This document shows, one piece after another, positions 1-10,604 of a stretch of 64,000 nucleotides of DNA. Source of the stretch: Epiperipatus broadwayi (Eukaryota > Onychophora > Udeonychophora > Euonychophora > Peripatidae); the NCBI GenBank assembly GCA_028023455.1, contig JAQFVV010000205.1, forward strand, positions 184,001 through 248,000, read 5' to 3'. The number at the start of each line of letters is the position of its first letter. Position 1 is the first letter of the stretch. The notes below the pieces were generated by a model. The model had not been told where the DNA came from. It ran no database searches and saw only the letters and a program-made list of their open reading frames with translations. The translations under genes and the position numbers were made by a program.

Positions 1-975
1 CATTAAGCCACTGGATGATGTTATGAATGTTGTGACTAAGTTAATCAATTTTATATCTACACTTTATGAGTGAGATAAACTCAGTATAGTATGGTTTACT
101 TATGTATAACAATGTCTGATGGTTAACTTGAGGAGAAGTTCTTCAAAGATTCATTGAGTGTTTAAAAGAAATTAGAATGTTTTTATGTAATGAGAAAATT
201 ATTGAAAAATATAATGAATTAATGGGTGCTGAATGGCTTCTACAATTAATGGTTTTTACTGATACATGGTCACATCTAAATGAATTAAATGTGAAACTGC
301 AAGGTTATAATAAGATAATTGTTGTCATGTTTGATTTTATCAAAGCAATTGAAGTTAAATTATAAATTTTCAACCGTGATGTTACTTCTTACACCTTCAA
401 ATAATTCCCAAATCTAAAAAAGTTCTTGACTGATTTAGAATCTCATGAGAAACCAGATCAAGTAAAACTGAGCAAGACTTTTGTGCTGTTATTCAATCAA
501 TAATTGATGAATTTTCTTTAAGATTTACACAGTTCAGACAATTTTCAGAAATATCAAAAATTTATTTTATACCCAGACATAACATCAATGTATAGTCTCA
601 AGTTAGAAAGTTTTGTGTGGCTTAATTTGAAAGATATGGAAATGCAATCAGTTGATTTTCAATCCAGTTCTATAGGGAAACAGAAATTTATTGACTTGAG
701 GAAAGAGTTAGAAACAATGGAAAATATTGACTATCTGGAATGATATTCTTGAAACATTTAATTGTTTAAAAAAATTAGCAACCACTATATTATCATTTTT
801 TTTCTTCTCCATATGCATGTGAATCATTGTTTTCAGAAACAAATTTAATTAAAGACAGTTCGAGAAATAAATTGACAGATGACTCTAGTTCAGCATGTAC
901 ATTATTAAAATGACAAAATATGAACCAGATTTAAAATATTTGGCATCCAATGTACAACAGCAAAAATCTCATTAA
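1..975 (+). pseudogene. hAT transposase pseudogene, C-terminal part (GTF2IRD2/ZBED5-like lineage)
   Basis: This is a decayed 3' portion of a hAT-superfamily transposase that enters from beyond the left edge. Broken reading frames carry, in order, a KPLDDVMNVVTKLINFIS block (from position 2), a GEVLQRFIECLKEIR block (about 130-175), the HLNELNVKLQG block (about 271-305), and the hAT dimerisation domain with SSPYACESLFSE and a downstream RNKLTD (about 805-880). It ends in a Q-Q-K-S-H terminus with a TAA at 973-975. The order and wording of these blocks match hAT proteins related to vertebrate GTF2IRD2, FAM200 and ZBED5. Several stops and at least one frameshift (between about 893 and 910) make it non-functional. 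No terminal inverted repeat was identified downstream. Confidence 0.85.
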
Positions 976-1884
976 ATAATATCTATTTGTGTTGATTTTA
1001 CATGTTTATTTCCAAAATTTTGTTTTAATTATTAATTTTTTAGTATTATATTTTATTCAATTTGTGCTTTTCTAAATAAATATCATTCACTTGTATTTAG
1101 CTTATTTAGAAATTTTGTTTAATCATTATTGTTATTATTATTTTGTTTTATAAACTTTTAAAAAACTGCAATAATTAAGTTGTTTATATTTTGATTTAAT
1201 AACTTTATGGCATGCCAATCATTCAATAAATTTTTTTGGAAATTTTTGACACACATTTATAAAAAGGTTCACCACCAGTGCTCTAAAACATAGCCATGAA
1301 AATAAACAGAATAGAACTCCAAAAACTACATCTTTTGGAATTTCTTTGATAGTCATCGCTGAGCAAAACATATCAAAAATAATAATCAATAATGTAAGAA
1401 CAAAGTTTTTGAAACTCATTACATGTTTAACCCTTTAACTCCAACTATTTGGGTTACATTTCTAACCTTTTTAATGGAAATTTTTTATTCTAAATCATAT
1501 TTCTTTGATTGTAACATTATTTATTAGAAATATAAGTTTATCAACAAAATATATTCTTAAAAATATTTCAACTTTGCTAGTATAGAAAAAATAAATAAAT
1601 AAAAATATGTAATGAAAACATTAGCTTTTATTATTTTATGATTGCTGATAAATATATATTTTAAATAGAATAATTTATTTAAATTCTATTTCTAAAACCC
1701 AGATGCACATAAAACAATAAAATTCTGATTTACTTTTTTCAGTGGTCAAAATTCTTATTGGCAGATTAAAGTCTCAAACTTTTGGTTGATCAATTACAGA
1801 ATCAATAGTAAAAATTTATTTGTCTTTTAAAATTATACTTGTTTTATCACTAAATATCACATAATCTCCATTCCTTATGCTTAC
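976..1884. other. AT-rich non-coding DNA
   Basis: I see no recognisable gene. A 66-codon minus-strand frame (1219-1419) is hydrophobic but resembles nothing I know, and it lies in very AT-rich sequence where such frames arise by chance. Confidence 0.5.
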
Positions 1885-2015
1885 ACAACAGAGACAAAAC
1901 TCTTCTTACAGTAGTGGCACCAGTGTAACATAGTAAGCAATGGATGCAAGAAGATTTGTGCATAAAATTCATATCTAGTGTCTACTCATTCAGTATACCC
2001 AGACTAGTTTGCCTC
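1885..2015 (-). repeat. Family A ribozyme-repeat fragment (outer arm only)
   Basis: This carries the outer arm of family A: an ACAAAACTC start, then TACAGTAGTGGCACC, then AATGGATGC, then GTGCATAAAATTC, and finally CCCAGACTAGTTT, which is the stem III/GAAA edge of the ribozyme read in reverse. The sequence stops there, so the CUGAUGA half of the hammerhead is missing. It is an older, truncated copy. Confidence 0.7.
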
Positions 2016-3770
2016 TATACACTTGTTTTAGTTTAATTTCAAAAATGGAAATTAATAATTTGTTAGATTATGAATGTAAATGAAAGTTTTTTTTTTAGAA
2101 ATTTATATTTATAAGTGATGAAAATAATCCATAGCAGTCAACATAAAATGATTTTTGTCATCCAATTATAAATTTCAGCCATAAATCATTGATTTTTTGT
2201 CAATTTGTCTTTTGTGTAAAAGTAAGTATTTTGTACTAAAATCTGAATTATTCTGCTAAAATAATTAATATTTCATAAATATTTTATAAAAAAATGTGTA
2301 AAAAAGGTTTTAAACAAAGAAATAGAACTATCAAAATTATTGAAGACACTCTCTTGTGGAGAGCGCAAGAAACAACCAATCAGCACATTGGAAGGCAGGT
2401 CTTGTATGTTTTAGCATTAAATTTAAATATTGATTTATTAGTTGTAAAAACATTCTATAGGTAGCAACATTATTCAGTATACTTTCTTCTATAGAATGAA
2501 TGGGAAATTGACAAAATAATGTTAAAAATAATGGTTAGAGAGTGAGTTAAATCCAAAGATGTATGGACACATTCCATAAAAAGAAAAGATTAAAATTTGA
2601 TTTATAATTATTAAAAATGATAAAAAATAATTGCTAGTGATTATGGAGATATTTATTTTTTAGTCAATCACAACTTTTTGTTTTATATCACTACTTTTCT
2701 TTTGATCTATCTTCTTTTAAAAATAAATATTTTTGAATAAAATCTGAGGCTAATTTTAGATATTGTCAAAAAATATAAATAGTTCACAAATATTTTGCAA
2801 AAATAACCATAAATGTATAAGTAAATTGGAAAGTACACAGCTTTCATTTTCAAAATCTAAACAAAAGGATACATACTCTCAACTACTTTTACAATCACTC
2901 TCAGGTCTGAGAACAAAGAAACTACCAATCAGAGGTGCAGGTAGCATTTTTTGTATTAGGTTTCTATATGTTATAGTGAGATCTTGAGATTTTTTGCAAT
3001 TAAAAAATCAATATATATATAGTTATAGATTGTACTATCAAATGAATACAAAATCACAAACAAATGCTAGATAGTCACAAGAAATGAATTTAAACTTAAA
3101 TGACTGAAGAACCACTTAGTATAAGGTGATATTGCAGTCAATTCTGAAAAATAAGTATAAATAGATGTACTCTTCACATATGGGCTCTTAAATTGATATT
3201 AAACTGACATGTTACTCTCCCATCAATAAGTGTTTTTAAGGCATAAGTGCTTCACATATGCTTAGAGCCTATTCTTAAATAAATGAACCATTATTGAAGT
3301 GCTTAAATCAGGGCTTGATCTTATTATAAGCCTGATATTTCAATTAACAAATTATTTATATCACTTTAATTTATATATCATAAGGAAGTGAAAGTTTTTA
3401 TTGACAGGAGAGTGCATGTCAATTTAAGTATCAACTTAATAGCACGTATGTGAAGAGAAATTTCTGTTCACAAAATTACATATATAAAAGCAATTTATCC
3501 ACTCTACTTTGAACACTTTTTAGCAAAAACATTTTATTCTACATATATGCGTATATAATCTTATGTTTCAACTGTCCTGCAGTCTTTTTCAGAGCCATAT
3601 TTACTTTGATTTTTTAAAAGTAAAAAAATGTTTTTTTTATTTTTAAATTTGGTAATATTTCTAAAAAATTACATATATAGATAAATCAATATATTATTAT
3701 TTATTACTTATACTATATATATATAAATATATAATGTTAAAATATTAATATCACAATTCTTATATACTTC
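2016..3770. other. AT-rich non-coding DNA
   Basis: I found no coding or repeat feature that I can name. A 74-codon plus-strand frame (2763-2987) has no recognisable motif and looks fortuitous. Confidence 0.5.
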
Positions 3771-4040
3771 CAGTTTTTTGCCCTACTCTAGTGCTATGCA
3801 GAGATCTCTGGAATATATAAAAATTGACTTAATGCTAAATCTATCTGCAAATAAGTTAGCTCAAATAATATGAGTGTAAAAGGTGGCCTTTAAATATGTA
3901 GATGTATTAGTACCAGTTTTGATTCACTGTTAAAAACAAAATCCAGAAAGCAGTCTGGGGTTGTGGATGTAAGTTCACTACCTTTTGGTATTTAGTGATT
4001 ACTCAGGCTTATTTATAGATGGCACTAGAGTAGATAAAAA
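3771..4040 (+). repeat. Degenerate fold-back repeat related to family A
   Basis: The ends are short inverted matches (CCCTACTCTAGTGC near 3781 and GGCACTAGAGTAGAT near 4021). The right half still contains a family A-like string in order: TTCACTG, CCAGAAAGCAGTCTGGGG, then TTTAGTGATTACT and the terminal GGCAC. The hammerhead core is mutated beyond function. Confidence 0.5.
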
Positions 4041-4611
4041 TAACCATTTTTGAGAATCATATGAAAGTCATGTGATATTATTGTTGGTCTTAATTCTTTT
4101 AGCCAAATGATAGAGAGACCTTACATATAGCATAGAAGTGAATAAACTCTCTAAACTATACAGAAACTGCATCGGTGACACAAATATACATAACTATGCA
4201 GAAGTTAGCTTGTATTCAAAACCACTATTAGCTTATAAAGTATAATACAGAGATGGAAAAAGTATTTTGATCATGGACCAGGTGAACTTCAGTAAGGTCT
4301 CTAGCAAGCCACATGTAAAAAGTGCTACTTTTTGATATATGAGGTGATACTCATAATAGAGGACTGTAATTATATTGGAAGCCACTTTCTATTTTTAAAG
4401 AATTTTTACAAAAACGCTTGTAAAATCTGTTTTAGGCAATTTTAGGGTGATGTCCACGTCATATATATATATGGATTCATATGTGACTGATTCACAATCA
4501 TTGGTGTACTATCTAAATAGATTTACAGATTTGTTTATTTATATAATATTATGAGTGGTAAATTTAAAAAAATCATCTACCACTGCACAAGTTGTGGGCC
4601 ATTGTTTTAAT
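4041..4611. other. Non-coding DNA, nothing recognised
   Basis: AT-rich sequence with short AT dinucleotide runs. No gene or named repeat is visible. Confidence 0.4.
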
Positions 4612-4735
4612 AAATAAATAGCATATGTATTTATTGCTTTGGAGTTTATAAGAAGTTTAAGCGTCAAATCTGCGTGCACCAGAATCGATCCTGGGACATC
4701 TCTATCAACTGTGCGCAAATCTCACTAGGCAAAAA
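4612..4735 (-). repeat. tRNA-derived SINE, family S1
   Basis: On the minus strand this has a tRNA-like head (CTAGTGAGATTTGCGCACAG and a degenerate B box around GGATCGATTC) followed by the S1 body ending in CTTATAAACTCC and AGCAATAA. The plus strand shows the reverse, TTTATTGCTTTGGAGTTTAT followed by AAGAAGTTTAAGC. The same body recurs more than ten times in the window, which is why I call it a SINE family. An A-run of 16 sits at the 4730 side. Confidence 0.6.
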
Positions 4736-4744
4736 AAAAAAAAA

Positions 4745-4815
4745 AAGCATATGGCTTTATTGTTCCGGAAGTTTGAGTGCCAGAATCGATCCTGAGATCT
4801 CCCGACTCTTGGTAT
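4745..4815 (-). repeat. tRNA-derived SINE S1, partial
   Basis: A second minus-strand S1 fragment directly follows the previous one: TTTATTGTTCCGGAAGTTTG, then GAATCGATCCTGAGATC. It is shortened on the tRNA side. Two adjacent S1 copies suggest a tandem or repeated insertion into the A-rich tail. Confidence 0.5.
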
Positions 4816-5049
4816 AAAAGAGTATAAAATGAGATGCATTAGTTTCAGCAGTGAATCCTAGTCTTCATTGATGGAAAGAAAAGAAGGAGCCTCTCTGAAG
4901 TAGGAATTTAAATAACATTACCATCTAGTAATCACTAACTACCAGAAATGAAAGCTCATAAAAATTCGAACATCCAAAGTCCAAGCTTACTATATAGATG
5001 ATTCTAGCACAGAGTAAAAATAATATTTGGGCAATACTTATTTATATTC

Positions 5050-5165
5050 TTTTTTTTTTTCATATGTCATAGCATCGACCGGGAGGCGAACCCACAACCA
5101 TCTGCAACTAACTACTTGCTTGCAAGGCGACTGCGCTGACCTCTCGGCTAACAACGCTTGACGGA
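5050..5165 (-). repeat. tRNA-derived short SINE with poly(A) tail
   Basis: The minus strand reads as a tRNA-like unit: an A-box-like TTAGCCGAGAGGTCAGCG, an anticodon-loop-like CTTGCAAG, and a B-box-like GGGTTCGCCTCCCGG. The body ends in a run of about ten A (T-run at about 5050-5060 on the plus strand). There is an extra stretch between the anticodon arm and the B box, so it is not a canonical tRNA gene. It differs from S1 in its 3' body, so it is a second SINE type. Confidence 0.7.
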
Positions 5166-6140
5166 CATTCTATATTTTGTTTCATAAATTTGTTTTTTCT
5201 ATTTATAATTATTTGCGTTTTTTGTTTACCGTTTCCCCTTAAATAAATCAAGAGTTTTAATAGATAGCCACCACCCTCCTCCCCCAGTAAAAAGTAGTTA
5301 AATTACTACTCTACAATTACTTATTTTCATTAGACAGAACAAATTAAAATGATTTATATGATAATTAAAGTTCAGCCATGATTAAAAATAAGATGAATTT
5401 CTAATTACTCATGTGTAATCATTCTTTTCTACTACTAACTTTCTTTAGTAACAAAATGTCAACTTCTTTCTTTAAATTAACTTATTTTTGACAGCTTTTG
5501 TAAGCCCTGGCTTACCCACAGATGCGCCGATCTCTCATTCCAGCATACCAAGCAGGTTTAAAATTTAGTTCAGTTTAAGTGCCCCCTCCCCCCTTCCCGT
5601 GTGTCTCCTCTACTAATACAAAGTAAATTTGTAATTTAAAAGTGAGAAAAAGAATCTACTCAGTTAGTTAATAGCTTTTTTTTGTAATACTGAAAAGATT
5701 AATTTTACTTTATATTACATTTCACCTATTCATACTTTGGTTGGTTGGAAATGAAATTTATTTATTCATGTTTACAAAATATCAAGTGATGCTTATTCTC
5801 ATAAATGTATCAGGTTTCCATGGCAACTTCTATCTAAGCAAATGCTGATAAACGCAATCAGAACAAAAATGGAATAAGGAAATGCAAATCAATTAGGCAC
5901 TGTTTGAAAATAATCTTTTTAAACTACTTTCATCACTCAGTTGGTCTATAACTTGAAATAATTTAACCCTTCCCCGTCAACGGAAAACCAAATATTAACT
6001 TTTTTTTTTATTAGTTTAACCTGTCAAAGGAAAAATTTTAAAAAACCTTTGTTCTTCCAAATTTACAGCAGGTTTAGTTAAATTTTTGAATTCCATGATA
6101 TACTTTAATTAAATTTTATCGTTCACGATCTACTTGTCTA
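5166..6140. other. Non-coding DNA
   Basis: AT-rich DNA with pyrimidine-rich patches (CCTCCTCCCCCAG at about 5275, CCCCTCCCCCCTTCC at about 5581). No gene or repeat family is recognised. Confidence 0.4.
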
Positions 6141-6149
6141 TAATTTAAC

Positions 6150-6275
6150 TGTAGCAATGCCCTGTGAAGTTTAGTGCAATTGAGGGATGACGGATTCTGG
6201 AGATCAAAATCCGCGAATCGCAGATTTACTCTATCATATCTGATTCCCAAATTTCTTAAGAATTCTTTAGCAATA
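6150..6275 (+). repeat. tRNA-derived SINE S1, copy 1 of a trio
   Basis: This reads as the S1 consensus in plus orientation: CCTGTGAAGTTTAGTGCAAT (A-box side), GGATTCTGGAGATC, a degenerate B-box area, and AAATTTCTTAAGAATTC followed by TTTAGCAATAAA. It is the first of three consecutive copies of the same body. Confidence 0.6.
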
Positions 6276-6349
6276 AACTATTTGATTATAGATGTGTGAC
6301 AATAGTAGTAATATTCTTTTTATTAGAGGATATCGAGTTGGAATTGTGC

Positions 6350-6470
6350 TATATGGTTTAGTGCATTGGTAGAGGGACAAAGTCGTGAGTTCAAAGTTTG
6401 TGGATCATAACTCCATTGTCATTTCAGTATTTGAAGTTACGAACCCCTGAGCAATAAATGATTATTATTG
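6350..6470 (+). repeat. tRNA-derived SINE S1, copy 2 of a trio
   Basis: It shows GGTTTAGTGCATTGGTAGAG (A box), GTCGTGAGTTCAAAG, TGGATCATAACTCC, then GAAGTTACGAACCCCTGAGC and AATAAATGATTATTAT. This is the best A-box match among the three neighbouring copies. Confidence 0.65.
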
Positions 6471-6479
6471 AATCTATAA

Positions 6480-6600
6480 CCCTGCATTGTTTAGTGAAAT
6501 GTAGCGGACTTTGGAGTTCACGATTCATAAATCATAAGCCCACATTGTGACAATTCAGTGCCTTAACTTGTTATAAATAGCTAGTCATAAATTATTTGAT
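6480..6600 (+). repeat. tRNA-derived SINE S1, copy 3 of a trio
   Basis: It shows CTGCATTGTTTAGTG, GCGGACTTTGGAGTTCACG, ATTCATAAATCATAAGCCC and a truncated 3' body. Three same-orientation S1 copies within 450 bp suggest serial insertion into preceding SINE tails or local duplication. Confidence 0.6.
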
Positions 6601-6639
6601 TATGCCTTTATTCTGCCTATTATTTGGCCATTTTGTGTA

Positions 6640-6890
6640 AGCTTTAGTAATCAATAGAAGCCAGTTGGTAATGCTTATTAAATTCTTATTTAATGTTGTC
6701 CTATTCAAATATCCATGGACTTGTTTCATACTCCTGGCTTTCATCAGTGAAGAGTTTTTTTGGATTGGATCTTTTGGATCAACTGCATCTTTCCATCAAG
6801 AAGCCATTTTTTAGTTTTTGTTATATTATAAAACTACCAGCACTTGAAAAATTGTTTACATTTTTCAACTGTTTTTTGGTCATGTGATAT
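6640..6890 (-). repeat. Older relative of family A (A' subfamily), one arm
   Basis: Shares the order of family A in divergent form: TTTAGTAATCAATAGAAGCC, CCTATTCAAATATCC, then CTTTCATCAGTGAAGAG and CATCAAGAAGCC. The same A' form recurs at about 10150, 31170 and 44860. It has many more substitutions than family A proper, so it is older or a sister family. Confidence 0.65.
6711..6754 (-). ncRNA. Decayed hammerhead ribozyme motif (A' subfamily)
   Basis: The minus strand keeps CTGATGA, a 13-nt stem II segment, then GAAA, then C-AAGTC giving a U-C cleavage dinucleotide. The catalytic nucleotides are intact, but the stem II and stem I pairings are poor, so activity is doubtful. Confidence 0.45.
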
Positions 6891-6944
6891 ATTATTGGTT
6901 TTCCACCGTTTGATCGTGTATAAATGTATCATAATAATAATACC

Positions 6945-7070
6945 CTATGTAGATTGGTGTAGTTGACAGAGCATCCAACTTGAGATCTGGAAATCCCAGG
7001 ATCAATTCTTATACTTGCAGGTTTGACACTCAAACTTCTTATGAACTACCTAGCAATAATGCCACCTTTC
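6945..7070 (+). repeat. tRNA-derived SINE S1
   Basis: A tRNA-like head (GATTGGTGTAGTTGACAGAG as A box, then CAACTTGAGATCTGG, with CCAGGATCAATTC in the B-box position) is followed by the S1 body CACTCAAACTTCTTATGAAC and AGCAATAAT. This is one of the clearest copies in the window. Confidence 0.7.
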
Positions 7071-7107
7071 TTTTTTATTATTATCATCATTATCACCATC
7101 TTCGTTA

Positions 7108-8540
7108 TTATTATCTGATAATCAATATGGTTTTCTTTCTGGTAGAAGTATATTAGATGCTTTAAAACATCATGTTCATTATTTAACATCTTCATTAGAT
7201 CATGAACTTAAAACATTGGCTATTTATCTCGATTTATCTAAAGCATTTGATTCTGTTAATCATAATATTTTGGTTAAGCATTGCTATTTGTATGATTTTC
7301 GTGATTCTATTGGTAGCTGGCTGGAGAGTTATTTAAAAGATAGAAAACAGTTTACTAATATTTATGGTATTGTTAGTGATGTGGTCTTGATTAATTTGTG
7401 AAGTTTCATGGGGTTCAGTACTTGATCTTCTATTGTTTTTAATTTATATTAAAGATTTATTTTTACTGAAATTACATTCTAAGATTTTTGATTTTGCTGA
7501 TGATATTGCGTTATCCTGTAATGCTGTTTCTTATAGTCATCTTGAAAAATTAGTGAATGAGTATTTGGACTCGGTTCATAAATGGCTGGCATATAATTCA
7601 TTGTTGGTACATGTGGATAAAATGAAAGGTATTCTTTTTTTCTTGTAAGCATACTTTTTTCTCTCTTAAGATTAAAATTTGCTGTAAGTATATTTTGCAT
7701 TTTAATAATATGTGTACTTGTAGGAATATTCCTTTGGTAAATAATTATTGTTATTTGGAATAATATATTGACTTCAGATTGGTCTGGCCAAATTGTATTA
7801 CCCATCTTTGTCAAATGTTACATAATTTAAATTATGTGTTTTATTATTTTAAATTTCTTCCTAGATCAGCTCTCATTTTTATTTACATGGAATGTTATCA
7901 GAGTATTTTATCCTATAATATCATTATTTGGGGTAATACTATTTTATCTTCTTTACATGTTTTACAAAATTATACTTTGCACATTATCTTTGGTAGATCT
8001 AGTTTTTCTTCTGTTCAAGAGATTTATATTGAGTTTGGTTTATTTGATATAAATCGCTTAGATCAATATAGTTATTTTTGATATTTTTTGTGCTAAAACC
8101 TTTTCTGAATTCTAGAGTTTCTGATCTAAATACTCATCTTTCTAATAAATTTCAATTACCTTTACCAAATTTTTTTAAGGAATCTAGTAGAAGACAATAT
8201 ATCTATTTGGGTTCAAAGTTAATGAATAAATTTATATATGAACCGTTCAATTGATTTGAATGATATTTCTTGTGTATTTTTCAAAAAGTATTTGTGTCAG
8301 TGGTTGTGTAATATGTATTAATTTTGGCATTTATTTTATTTAATTTAATTAATTAATTAATTTTCTAAACAGTTCTTTTGCCATTTGAGCTTTTGGTTAT
8401 GTTTTTATTTTATTTTTATTTAATTTATTTTTACATGTAAATTTCACACACAAGATTTTTCTTGTTTGGAGTTTTCAAATAATTGTTATGTACTTTGTAT
8501 TATTTTATAGAATAAATTGAATTGAATTGATTATTATTAT
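7108..8540 (+). pseudogene. Non-LTR retrotransposon reverse transcriptase pseudogene (CR1/jockey-type)
   Basis: A 5'-truncated LINE. Broken frames show RT motifs in order: NQYGFLSGRSILDALK (about 7115-7165), YLDLSKAFDSVNHNIL (motif A, about 7222-7270), LLFLIYIKDL (about 7430-7460), DFADDIALSC (the catalytic FADD block, about 7490-7520), then WLAYNSLLVHVDKMKG (about 7580-7630). Thumb-like sequence follows (LVWPNCITHLCQML, NIIIWGN, LHVLQNYTLHIIFG, 7779-8010). Frameshifts separate these blocks and an in-frame stop precedes the FADD segment. A short C-terminal tail and a 3' microsatellite of TTGAA repeats (about 8513-8530) end the element, as is usual for this group. No endonuclease domain is present. 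Confidence 0.85.
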
Positions 8541-8560
8541 TATCATCATTATTATTCTTT
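8500..8560 (+). repeat. LINE 3' microsatellite tail
   Basis: AATAAATTGAATTGAATTGA is followed by ATT/ATC triplets directly downstream of the reverse transcriptase remnant. Short tandem tails of this kind mark the 3' end of CR1-group and related LINEs. Confidence 0.6.
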
Positions 8561-8854
8561 TTAGTAGATATTGTCAAATATTGACTACTGTCAATCATAT
8601 GAATAATATTTTGTTTGTTGGTAAAATTTTCATTATAGTGCATATCTCCCAAGCAGTTTGAAATTACATTATTTACGACATGTAACAAAATGTTATGAAA
8701 ATCATATATTACACTGCAGTCATAATACATGTAAACAAAATAAATAATTCTGTAAAGAGAATGTTAAAAAATAAATTTTAGTGACTTTTTTGGAATGTCA
8801 GGTGATGTTTGAACATCTAAACAATAGATTAAGTACCACAATACTATTTACTTG

Positions 8855-9745
8855 ACCAAAACTCTCCATGCAGTAGTGCCACTCAGTGCAAGCCAGAGTA
8901 ATCAATGGATGCCAGAAGGCTTGTGCATAAAAGCTTTATCTAGTGCCTAATCCAATATCCCCAGATTATGGCCATCAGTGAGGAGACTTGGATCTGAGAG
9001 CACTGCATCTAGATCTTAGAATCTAATGCAACCCTCCATCAACCACCTTTTATCTCTACTTAACTACAAAACTATGAGAATGAAACTGAAAACACAATAA
9101 TATTTTCAATCCAAGCTCATTAGCTTATATAGTCATATAGGTCTGAACTCAGTCCAGCATCCATGCATTTTGGTGTCTTTGGCTCTTTAACAACCATAGC
9201 CACCACTATCCTATTAGACAGGATTGGTGTTAAACCACTAAACATCACATGATCACTGTTTCTTATGCTTGCTCATAACTGTTATTCAACATGCAAAACT
9301 CTCCATGCAGTAGTGCAACTCAGTGCAAGCCAGAGTAATCAATGGTTGCCAGAAGGCTTGTTGCATAAAATCCCTATCTAGTGCATACTCATCCAATATC
9401 CCTGCACTAGTTTCTGGCCTATGGCCTTTGTCAGTGAGGAGCCATGGATCTGAGATCACTGCACAGATCTTAGGATCGAATGAAATCCTCCAGCAGCCAC
9501 CTTTTATCTCTACTTAACTACAAAACTATGAAAATTGAAAACACAATAATATTTTCAATCCAAGCTCATCAAACACAATAATATTTTCAATCCAAGCTCA
9601 TTAGCTTATATAGTCATTTTAGGTCTGAACTCAGTTCAGCACTCATACATTTTGGTGTCTTTGGCTCTTTAACAACCATAGCTACCACTATCGTATTAGG
9701 CAGGATTGGTCTTAAGCCATTAAATTTCACATGATCACTGTTTCT
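8855..9745 (-). repeat. Family A ribozyme repeat, two head-to-tail units
   Basis: There are two consecutive copies of a unit of about 450 bp. Each contains AAAACTCTCCATGCAGTAGTG, the AATCAATGG block, GCATAAAA, CAATATCCC, the reverse-complement hammerhead core around TCAGTGAGGAG (about 8975 and 9432, spacing about 457), AGATCTTAG, CAGCCACCTTTTATCTC, then AAACACAATAATATTTTC. It closes with AAACATCACATGATCAC before the next AAAACTC. The second unit has an internal duplication of about 30 bp (about 9535-9595). Both hammerhead cores are damaged (first truncated, second CTGACAA). Head-to-tail dimers are expected of elements copied from circular or multimeric RNA. Confidence 0.85.
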
Positions 9746-10062
9746 TATGAGTGGTGAACTGAGTTGAGACCTATATGACTATATAAGCTAATGAGCTTGG
9801 ATTGAAAATATTATTGTGTTTTCCAATTTCATTTCCATAGTTTTGTAGTTAAGTAAAGATAAAAGATGGCTGCTGGAGGGTTTGGATTAGATCCTAAGAT
9901 CTAAGTGCAGTGTTCTCAGATCCAAGGCTCCTCACTGGCAAACACCATACACCAGAAACTAGTCTGGAAATATTGGATGAGTAGGCACTAGATAGGGATT
10001 TTATGTACAAGCCTTCTGGCATCCATTGATTACTCTGGATTACACAGAGTGGTACTACTGCA
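9746..10062 (+). repeat. Family A unit in opposite orientation, closing a palindrome
   Basis: This is the reverse complement of the preceding units, from GAACTGAGTT through AATATTATTGTG, GTAGTTAAG and GGCTGCTGGAGGG to the outer arm ending GTGGTACTACTGCATG. With the tandem at 8855-9745 it makes a large head-to-head palindrome. Its ribozyme site is damaged (ACTGGCAAA replaces CTGATGA), though the following CCAGAAACTAGTCTGG is kept. Confidence 0.8.
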
Positions 10063-10149
10063 TGTAATTAGGTTCTGGTTAAATTAAAATTTATAATGAA
10101 TTTCAATTTTTAACAAATCTTACCAGTGATATGTACACCAATAACAATT

Positions 10150-10590
10150 TCTTCCAAACTTATTATGTTTATATCATCTAGTGTAATTTTTAGTAATCAA
10201 AAGATGCCAGAAAAAAGTACTTATTCTTTCCTATTCAAATATCCCTAGACTGTTTTCTAGATTATAGTTTTCATCAGTGAGGAGTTTTTGGATTTTTGAA
10301 CACTGCAGTAGTTTTGGAATCTAAAATACTTTTCCTCTTGAAGCCACCTTTCACTTTTTGGTTTACACTGTCAAGATGTCAGCTCAAATTGAGGAGGGAA
10401 TTAGTGTGAAATTATGCTGCTATAGGTTCAAAAACTTCAAGTGCTCTGTTTAAAAATCCAAAAGATAATCACTGAAATCCATAACTAGAAACTAGGCTGA
10501 AACCAATTTGTTAAGCATTATTATTTGGAACCTATTGATTACTAAAACTTACACTAGGTGGCATAAAGATAGGAAGATTGAAAGAATCTG
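10150..10590. repeat. A' subfamily palindrome
   Basis: The left arm (TTTTTAGTAATCAAAAGATGCC to TCATCAGTGAGGAG) and right arm (TCACTGAAATCC to TATTGATTACTAAAACTTAC, then ACTAGGTGGC) are mirrored around about 10400. It has the same arrangement as 44860-45260. The middle carries the GAAGCCACC block of family A in weak form. Confidence 0.6.
10241..10284 (-). ncRNA. Hammerhead ribozyme motif, A' subfamily
   Basis: The minus strand keeps TCCTCA, CTGATGA, a 13-nt stem II segment, GAAA, and a U-C cleavage dinucleotide before TAGGGA, with stem I pairs at most positions. Stem II pairs weakly. The catalytic residues are all present, which is notable in such a diverged copy. Confidence 0.5.
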
Positions 10591-10604
10591 CCATTAAGCA
10601 AAGA

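Noticed and set aside
1219-1419. 66-codon hydrophobic minus-strand frame with possible membrane segments
   Set aside because: No homology I recognise, no neighbouring coding evidence, and AT-rich DNA easily encodes such frames.
5050-5165. Possible functional tRNA gene on the minus strand
   Set aside because: A-box and B-box words exist, but the spacing between anticodon arm and B box is wrong, no clean acceptor stem is seen, and a poly(A) tail follows; a SINE fits better.
9323-9517. Recurring small frames with the words PEGLCIKSLSSAYS or similar (also 26743, 33592, 48507)
   Set aside because: They recur because they cross the family A outer arm in one frame. The conservation is at DNA/RNA level with frame breaks, so no peptide is supported.
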